From DASVXQ01 sp046727955 (GTDB lineage Bacteria; Actinomycetota; CALGFH01), in the NCBI GenBank assembly GCA_046727955.1, contig JBKPDO010000111.1, positions 1 through 10,546 of the forward strand: 10,546 nt of DNA. The letters are read 5' to 3'. The notes beneath the pieces are model-generated. The model did not search any database, was not told the DNA's origin, and was given only the letters and a program-made list of their open reading frames with translations. The position numbers and the translations under genes were made by a program. Of this stretch, positions 5,877 to 10,546 are shown one piece after another. Each line of letters begins with the position of its first letter. Position 1 is the stretch's first letter.

Positions 5877-6425
5877 ATGGATTTTGATAGTTATCACACG
5901 GCGCCGACACGGCTGGCCGAGGACCTGGTCAACACGTACGACGTGGCGAACAAGGTGGAGGAGCTGCCGGACGTCGCCGCGCTGGGGCGGTTCCTCGACG
6001 ACCACGGCATCGCCGCGCCGCGGCGCCTGCGCCGGGAGGACCTCGAGGCCGCGCGCTCGCTGCGGCCACGGCTGCGCGCGATCTTCGGGCTCCATGACGA
6101 GGGCGAGGCGGTCGCCGCCCTCAACCGGGTCCTGCACGACTGCCATGCGGTGCCCTACTTCAGCCGGCACGACCACCAGCGCTGGCATCTCCACGTCTCG
6201 CGCCCAGGCGACGCCGTCGCCGACCAGCTCGGCGCAGCGGCGGCGATGGCGCTGCTGGTCGTCCTTCAGGACCAGGGTCTCGACCGCTTCCGGGTGTGCA
6301 CCGGGCGGCACTGCGAGGACGTCATCGTAGACGTGTCCCGCAACCAGTCCCGCCGCTACTGCAGCCCCGCCGTCTGCGGCAACCGCGCCCACGCCGCCGC
6401 GTTCCGTGCCCGGCGCAGAGGGTAG
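5877..6425 (+). CDS. ABATE-domain CGNR zinc-finger transcriptional regulator
   Basis: A 182-residue protein of the CGNR family (formerly DUF1470): an N-terminal ABATE domain thought to sense a ligand and a C-terminal zinc finger thought to bind DNA. The ABATE part starts with FDSYHTAPTRLAEDLVNT (3-20), where the DLVNT block is characteristic. The zinc ligands are Cys141, Cys146, Cys162 and Cys167, in CTGRHCEDV and RRYCSPAVCGNR, which ends in the diagnostic CGNR (167-170). A basic tail RARRRG follows. The ATG at 5877 has GGAG at 5868-5871. The first codons are unusually AT-rich for this genome. It is divergent from azlC with 84 bp between starts, so it probably controls azlCD and itself. The ligand is unknown; an amino acid would fit the context. 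Confidence 0.88.
   Translation: MDFDSYHTAPTRLAEDLVNTYDVANKVEELPDVAALGRFLDDHGIAAPRRLRREDLEAARSLRPRLRAIFGLHDEGEAVAALNRVLHDCHAVPYFSRHDHQRWHLHVSRPGDAVADQLGAAAAMALLVVLQDQGLDRFRVCTGRHCEDVIVDVSRNQSRRYCSPAVCGNRAHAAAFRARRRG
5886..5895. promoter_or_regulatory. Second, near-identical site GATAGTTATC
   Basis: It differs by one base from the palindrome at 5842-5851. Its centre lies 44 bp away, close to four helical turns. It overlaps codons 4-7 of the CGNR gene (Asp-Ser-Tyr-His), so the similarity could partly be coding constraint or chance. Confidence 0.3.
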
Positions 6426-6430
6426 CGGCC

Positions 6431-6518
6431 GGCCGGTCCCGGGCCGCCCCGGACCGGCCCACAAGTGGGGGGGTCGGGTCCTGGGCCGCCCGGACCGGTC
6501 GCCCCACAGCGGGACCGC
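6431..6518. terminator. Tandem hairpin repeat, probable bidirectional terminator
   Basis: The 116 bp between the CGNR stop and the ppc stop hold two related units with a 42-bp period (from 6435 and from 6477). Unit 1 folds as a 13-bp stem with one mismatch and a CCG loop (6431-6443 with 6447-6459). Unit 2 folds as GGTCC-T-GGG, CCG loop, CCCGGACC (6477-6496) with one bulged T. A smaller CCCAC-AA-GTGGG hairpin lies between them (6458-6469). The genes converge here, so termination from both sides is the likely role. Confidence 0.6.
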
Positions 6519-6541
6519 GGATCGCCACGGGTGCCGCGACC

Positions 6542-9364
6542 TCAGCCCGTGTTCTGCAGGCCGGCGGCGACGCCGTTGACGGTGAGCTGAACCAGGCCGG
6601 CGATCCTGGCGGCGCGCTCCGGGTCCTCGACCCCGCGGCGCAGCTCGGCGAGGAAGCGCACCTGGATGAACGACAGCGCATCCACATAGGGATTTCGCAG
6701 GTCGACCGCGCGCCGGAGGACCGACCGCCGGGCCAGCAGCCGGTCGCTGCGCGTCACCGCCAGGACCCCGGCCCGGCTGCGGCGGAACTCCTCGCGGATC
6801 GCCTGGGTCAGCTCTGGCCGCCCGCCCTGGTCGAGGTACAGCCCGGCGATCAGCGGGTCGGCCTTGGCAAGGCTCATCTCGGCGTTGTCGATCAGCGAGG
6901 TGAAGAACGGCCACTGGTCGTACATGCGCCGCAGCAGCTCGAGACCGCCGGGCTGGCCCGCGAGCACCTCGAGCCCGGTCCCCAGGCCGTACCAGCCCGG
7001 CAGGTTGCAGCGGTTCTGGCTCCAGGCGAACACCCACGGGATGGCGCGCAGGGTCTCGAGGTCGCGGCCCGCCCCGCGGTGGGCGGGACGGGAGCCGATC
7101 GCGAGCTGCGACAGCTCCTCGATCGGGGTCACCCGCACGAAGTAATCGACGAAGCCCGACCGGGTGACCAGCGATCGGTAGGCGGCCTCCGACGCGGTGG
7201 CCATGCGCAGCGCGTCGCCCACGAAGCGGCGCTCCGAGGAGGCCAGGGCGGCCTCGTGCGCCTGGGTCGAGGCGAGCAGCACCGCCCAGGTGACCTGCTC
7301 GAGGTGCCGGCGGCCGATGGCCGGGTTGCCGTAGCGGGCGAAGATGACCTCGCCCTGCTCCGTGACCTTGAAGCGGCCCGCCACCGAGCCAGGGGCCTGC
7401 CCGCGGATGGCCCGCCCCGCCGGCCCGCCGCCACGCCCGAGCGCGCCACCGCGCCCGTGGAACAGGGTCAGCTCGACCTGGTTGCGGCGCGCCCAGCTGG
7501 CCAGCTCGCCCTGCGCTCGGTACAGCGCCAGGTTGGCGGCCAGGAAGCCCACGTCCTTGGCCGAGTCGGAGTACCCGAGCATGACCTCGACGCGGCGGCC
7601 GGCGCTGTCGAGCCATGCCGCCACCCCCGGCAGGGCCGCGTACTCGTCGAGCACCCTCGGCGCCGCCTCGAGGTCGGCGCGCGACTCGAACAGCGGTACC
7701 ACGTCGAGCTCGAGGGAGCCGTCCGGCACGGCCAGCCGCGCGAGCGCGCGCACCGCCGCCAGGTCGGCCGCCGAGCGGCTGAAGCTCACCACGTAGCGGC
7801 GGCAGGCCTCCGCACCCCAGCGGGCCTGCAGCTCCGCCATGACCTGAAGGGTGGCCAGCGCCTCGCCAGCAAGCGGCGAGAGCCGGCCAGGGACCGGGGA
7901 GCCCTCGCGGGCGAGCCGGTCCAGCGCGGCGGCGTCGCCAGCCGCCGCCGGCGCCAGCTCACCGATCACCTGCGCGTGGACGCTGGAGTGCTGGCGCACC
8001 TCGAGTGAGGCCAGGTGGAAGCCGAACGTCTCTGCCTGCCAGCGGAGATGCTGCAGCTCGCCATAAGCCAGCCGAGGCGCGCCCGCCGCCACGAGCGAGT
8101 CCTGCACGATCGCGAGGTCGTCGAGGAAGGCGCGCGGCGACGGGTAGGCCGCCGTGCGCCGTCCCAGGCGGACCGCGGCCAGCCGCTCCGCCGCCAGGCT
8201 CAGCTTGCGGCGGTGCGGCTCGTCCGGCACGCGCTTGCGGATCTCGGCGGCAATCTCCGGCAGCTCGGCCTCGTCCCCGCGCAGCGAGGCGAGCAGCGGC
8301 GCCGACGGCGGGGTCGAGGCGGCCGAGACGCTGAGCGAGCGGGCGACCCGGCGGGTGACCGCCTCCAGCCCGCGCAGGACGTGGTCCACCTGGATGGCCA
8401 TGGCCGCCCGGGTGACCTCGGCGGTGACCGCGGGGTTGCCGTCCCGGTCGCCGCCGACCCAGCTCCCCCAGCGCAGGTACGTCCGAAAGCCAGGCGGCCG
8501 CGTGCCGACGGCGTCCCGGTGCAGCGCCAGGTCGAGCTCGCGGTACAGCTCTGGGACCAGGCGGAACAGTGTCTCGTCGAAGATCGACATGACCGTGCGG
8601 ACCTCGTCGAGCGGGGTCGGGCGCTGGCAGCGGAGCTGGGCGGTGCGCCACAGGATGGTGACCTCCTCGAGCAGCCGGCGGTGGGCGTCGGCCTCCTCGG
8701 AGGCGGACAGGCGAGGGTCGTCGAGCCGGTCGACCAGCTGGCTGATGCGGCGCAGAGCGTCGACCACCGCCCGGCGCCGCGCCTCGGTGGGGTGGGCGGT
8801 GAGCACGGGCCTCAGCTCGAGCCGTTCGAGCAGCGCGGTCAGGGCCGCCTCTCCACCGGCGCGGACCAGGCCAACAGCCTCCGCCAGCGACTCGCGCACC
8901 CGCGCTGGCGGCCGGGGTCCCGGGGATTCCGGGGGGCCGGGGGGTCCCGGGAGCGGGAGTCCCGCTCCCGCCTCGCCGGAGGTGCCTTGGTCGCGGCTCC
9001 GCTCGCGCAGGATGCGCGCCCGGTAGTGCTCCTCGGCCAGGTTGACCAGCTGGAAGTAGACGGTGAACGCCCGCGCGACCACCTCGGCCTGGTCGAGGTC
9101 GAGCCCGGCCACCACCGCGACCACACGCCTGAGCTGGGTCTCCCGGTCGGTGCTGCCGCGCAGCTCGATGGCGGCGTGGCGCAGCCGCTCGACCTCGGCG
9201 AGCAGCTCCGGCCCCTCCGATTCCACCAGTACCTGCCCGAGGACGCCGCCGAGCAGGCGGACGCTGCGGCGCAGCGGCGCGGGCGTCTGCTCGCGCTCCA
9301 GCCGAGCTTGCGCGGCCGGCGGCGCCACCGCCGGATAGCCGGGCCTGCCCTCGTCCTGACTCAT
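6542..9364 (-). CDS. ppc: Phosphoenolpyruvate carboxylase
   Basis: Cytosolic anaplerotic enzyme that converts PEP and bicarbonate to oxaloacetate and phosphate. Family landmarks are VLTAHPTEARRR (187-198) with catalytic His191, RWGSWVGGDRDGNP (298-311), VMLGYSDSAKD (594-604), the glycine-rich loop FHGRGGALGRGGGP (635-648), VTEQGE (667-672), IPWVFAWSQNR (775-785) and the C-terminal QNTG. Arg638, Lys834, Arg890 and Asn938 align by motif with the E. coli aspartate-inhibitor site, so feedback by aspartate is likely. At 940 residues it is longer than E. coli PEPC (883), partly through a Gly/Pro-rich insert at about 123-157. No Shine-Dalgarno is visible before the ATG at 9364. The recognisable core begins near residue 31, so a later start such as GTG at codon 13 is possible. 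It lies 18 bp after yjbQ, probably in one operon. Confidence 0.97.
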   Translation of the reverse strand: MSQDEGRPGYPAVAPPAAQARLEREQTPAPLRRSVRLLGGVLGQVLVESEGPELLAEVERLRHAAIELRGSTDRETQLRRVVAVVAGLDLDQAEVVARAFTVYFQLVNLAEEHYRARILRERSRDQGTSGEAGAGLPLPGPPGPPESPGPRPPARVRESLAEAVGLVRAGGEAALTALLERLELRPVLTAHPTEARRRAVVDALRRISQLVDRLDDPRLSASEEADAHRRLLEEVTILWRTAQLRCQRPTPLDEVRTVMSIFDETLFRLVPELYRELDLALHRDAVGTRPPGFRTYLRWGSWVGGDRDGNPAVTAEVTRAAMAIQVDHVLRGLEAVTRRVARSLSVSAASTPPSAPLLASLRGDEAELPEIAAEIRKRVPDEPHRRKLSLAAERLAAVRLGRRTAAYPSPRAFLDDLAIVQDSLVAAGAPRLAYGELQHLRWQAETFGFHLASLEVRQHSSVHAQVIGELAPAAAGDAAALDRLAREGSPVPGRLSPLAGEALATLQVMAELQARWGAEACRRYVVSFSRSAADLAAVRALARLAVPDGSLELDVVPLFESRADLEAAPRVLDEYAALPGVAAWLDSAGRRVEVMLGYSDSAKDVGFLAANLALYRAQGELASWARRNQVELTLFHGRGGALGRGGGPAGRAIRGQAPGSVAGRFKVTEQGEVIFARYGNPAIGRRHLEQVTWAVLLASTQAHEAALASSERRFVGDALRMATASEAAYRSLVTRSGFVDYFVRVTPIEELSQLAIGSRPAHRGAGRDLETLRAIPWVFAWSQNRCNLPGWYGLGTGLEVLAGQPGGLELLRRMYDQWPFFTSLIDNAEMSLAKADPLIAGLYLDQGGRPELTQAIREEFRRSRAGVLAVTRSDRLLARRSVLRRAVDLRNPYVDALSFIQVRFLAELRRGVEDPERAARIAGLVQLTVNGVAAGLQNTG
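8914..8970. repeat. Low-complexity repeats inside the ppc linker
   Basis: GGGGTCCCGGG occurs at 8914-8924 and 8941-8951, 27 bp apart, so the spacing keeps frame (nine codons). Next to it is a perfect inverted repeat with 11-bp arms around one base (8948-8958 and 8960-8970). On the minus strand the segment encodes Pro/Gly-rich residues of the PEPC insert (about 132-151). Confidence 0.7.
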
Positions 9365-9382
9365 CGATGCGATGGTAGGGGG

Positions 9383-9790
9383 CTATCCGGCGAGCACGCT
9401 CACCAGCACGCGGCGGCGAGGGTTGTCGCGGTTGCGGTCCACCAGGCAGATCCGCTGCCAGGTCCCCAGCGCCAGCCGCCCATCGGTCACCGGCACCGTC
9501 AGCGATGGGCTGGCGAGCAGCGGCAGCAGGTGATCGGCGCCGTGCCCGGTGCTGCCGTGCCGGTGCACGTAGCGGTCGTCCTTTGGCAGCAGGCGGTCGA
9601 GCAACTGCTCCAGGTCCTCCTCAGAGCCGGAGCCCGTCTCCATGACCACGAGCCCGGCGGTGGCGTGCGGCACGAACACGCTCAGCAGGCCGTCGCGCGC
9701 GGCCGCCTCCCGCACCACCTCGACGACCCGCGAGGTCAGGTCCACCACCTGCCTGTTCCCGGTGTCGATCCTCAGCTCCACCGTGTGCAT
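9383..9790 (-). CDS. YjbQ/UPF0047 family protein
   Basis: A 135-residue protein with the full YjbQ-family pattern. FVPHATAGLVVMETG (39-53) contains the first conserved His (His42). RYVHRHGSTGHGADH (73-87) contains His76, His78, His83 and His87. PVTDGRLALGTWQRI (100-114) includes the hallmark G-x-L-x-LGTWQ. An Arg-rich NPRRR precedes the terminal beta strand. The histidine cluster suggests a metal-bound active site. E. coli YjbQ has weak thiamine-phosphate synthase activity, so databases label the family 'secondary thiamine-phosphate synthase'. The true physiological role is not settled and no thi genes are visible here. The ATG at 9790 follows AAAGGA with about 7-nt spacing. It lies 18 bp upstream of ppc on the same strand and probably leads that transcript. 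Confidence 0.9.
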   Translation of the reverse strand: MHTVELRIDTGNRQVVDLTSRVVEVVREAAARDGLLSVFVPHATAGLVVMETGSGSEEDLEQLLDRLLPKDDRYVHRHGSTGHGADHLLPLLASPSLTVPVTDGRLALGTWQRICLVDRNRDNPRRRVLVSVLAG

Positions 9791-9901
9791 GCCGCGTCCT
9801 TTCTGTCCGCCCTCCCAGTGGTCGACGCGACGATGAAAGCAGAGATCGCCCGCGGCGGGGCCGAGCGCCCGCGCGGCACCTCTGCCGGGGCCGGCGGTCC
9901 C
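9791..9901 (-). other. Intergenic region upstream of the YjbQ-family gene
   Basis: A 111-bp stretch between the membrane-protein stop and yjbQ. Its left part (9791-9840) carries the yjbQ ribosome binding site. Its right part (about 9847-9876) is extremely GC-rich with imperfect dyad symmetry and may act as a terminator for the membrane-protein gene. No consensus promoter for yjbQ is evident. Confidence 0.35.
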
Positions 9902-10546
9902 CTACGCGGGCGCTGGGCGGCTGCGGAGATAGCCGAGCGCGGCCGCGAGCGCGGTCAGCAGCAGGACCGCGACGGCCGTGGCCGCGCTCGGCAGGGCAGC
10001 CGGCCGCCGCGCGGCCCCGACCAGCACCGCCGCCGGGATGCCCAGGGCGAGCTCCGCCAGCAGCGGGCCGCTGGCGACCCAGCCGAGCAGGTAGGTAGGG
10101 CCGCCCAGCTCACCAAGGCCGTACGCGGTCGTCAGCGTGCCTGGCGAGAGCCGCCTTCGCTGGCCCGCGATGGCCGCGACAGCGACCAGCACCGCGGCGG
10201 CCGGTGGGCAGCCAGCCAGCGCCAGCCACACCGCCGTGCCGTGGAGCAGGCCGAGCGCCCACGCCAGGCCGGTCGCGGCCGCGGCGATCACCGCCAGCCC
10301 CAGCGCGGGCACGAGGCAGTGGAGCAGCAGCAGCTCGCCCCAGGTCCAAGGAAGCTGGCGGCTGGCGTCGGGCTGGTCGGCCTCAGCGCGCAGCGGCTCC
10401 GCGAGCTGCGCCGCCGCCAGGTACCCCGCCAGGATCGCGGCGGCCACGAGCACTCGCCGGTCGGGCTCGGCGGCCACTCCAAGCACGGCCGCGCCCGCCA
10501 GCGCAGCCGCCCAGCCGAGACGCGCGGGGACGCGCAGGGTGGCGAG
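9902..10546 (-). CDS. Multi-pass membrane protein, C-terminal part (gene runs off the window)
   Basis: The reading frame is open from the TAG at 9902-9904 to the window edge, giving at least 214 residues. The GTG at 10486 is an internal possibility only: the residues before it continue in the same hydrophobic style, so the true start probably lies outside. I count about six hydrophobic stretches separated by short Arg-rich loops. One conspicuous polar segment, EPLRAEADQPDASRQLPW, lies between the first full helix and the next. The end is a helix followed by RSRPAPA. It recalls actinobacterial ABC-2-like or DUF6297-type membrane proteins, some of which sit beside an ABC ATPase, but this is from memory of style and is not a firm assignment. 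Function unknown. Confidence 0.6.
   Translation of the reverse strand, partial: LATLRVPARLGWAAALAGAAVLGVAAEPDRRVLVAAAILAGYLAAAQLAEPLRAEADQPDASRQLPWTWGELLLLHCLVPALGLAVIAAAATGLAWALGLLHGTAVWLALAGCPPAAAVLVAVAAIAGQRRRLSPGTLTTAYGLGELGGPTYLLGWVASGPLLAELALGIPAAVLVGAARRPAALPSAATAVAVLLLTALAAALGYLRSRPAPA

Noticed and set aside
6431..6518. CRISPR-like array
   Set aside because: Only two diverged copies without unique spacers. The units are hairpins between convergent genes, so terminators fit better.
5859..7616. 585-codon open frame on the minus strand across ppc and the CGNR gene
   Set aside because: It is out of frame with ppc and antisense to the CGNR gene and has no recognisable motif.
6296..8008. 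570-codon open frame on the plus strand across the CGNR end and ppc
   Set aside because: Composition is low-complexity Arg/Ala/Gly/Pro and it overlaps two certain genes. It is a GC-driven shadow.

Overview
The window is very GC-rich chromosomal DNA (by eye above 70% G+C) with strong third-position G/C bias, several GTG starts and a MarP-type serine protease. This points to Actinomycetota. I cannot place it to genus. It reads as core and housekeeping sequence rather than a mobile island: I see no insertion sequence, integrase, tRNA, rRNA or CRISPR array.

Layout, left to right: xylulokinase (xylB, +, 14-1450) ends tail-to-tail with a DsrE-family protein (-, 1453-1815). A 293-bp non-coding stretch then leads into a CvpA/trypsin-like membrane protease of the MarP type (+, 2109-3284). 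That gene converges on class II fumarase (fumC, -, 3381-4700). Upstream of fumC on the same strand is the amino-acid exporter pair azlD (4765-5076) and azlC (5073-5792), which overlap by 4 bp. Divergent from azlC is an ABATE/CGNR zinc-finger regulator (+, 5877-6425). It converges on phosphoenolpyruvate carboxylase (ppc, -, 6542-9364) across a tandem hairpin repeat. A YjbQ-family gene (-, 9383-9790) lies 18 bp upstream of ppc. The window closes inside the 3' part of a multi-pass membrane protein gene (-, 9902 to beyond 10546).

The theme is central carbon metabolism (xylulose phosphorylation, TCA-cycle fumarase, anaplerotic PEP carboxylase) with an amino-acid export module, a sulfur-relay-like protein and an envelope stress protease. 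The main regulatory feature is the 84-bp azlC/CGNR divergent region. One AT-rich palindrome there supplies a -10-like hexamer on both strands, and a near-copy lies at the start of the CGNR gene, which suggests a local repressor/exporter switch. Other points are an actinobacterial-type DnaA box and a probable leaderless start upstream of marP, a fumarase lacking the usual N-terminal segment, and a Gly/Pro-rich insert in PEP carboxylase carrying a perfect inverted repeat. I found no clear sign of a wholly new multi-gene system.
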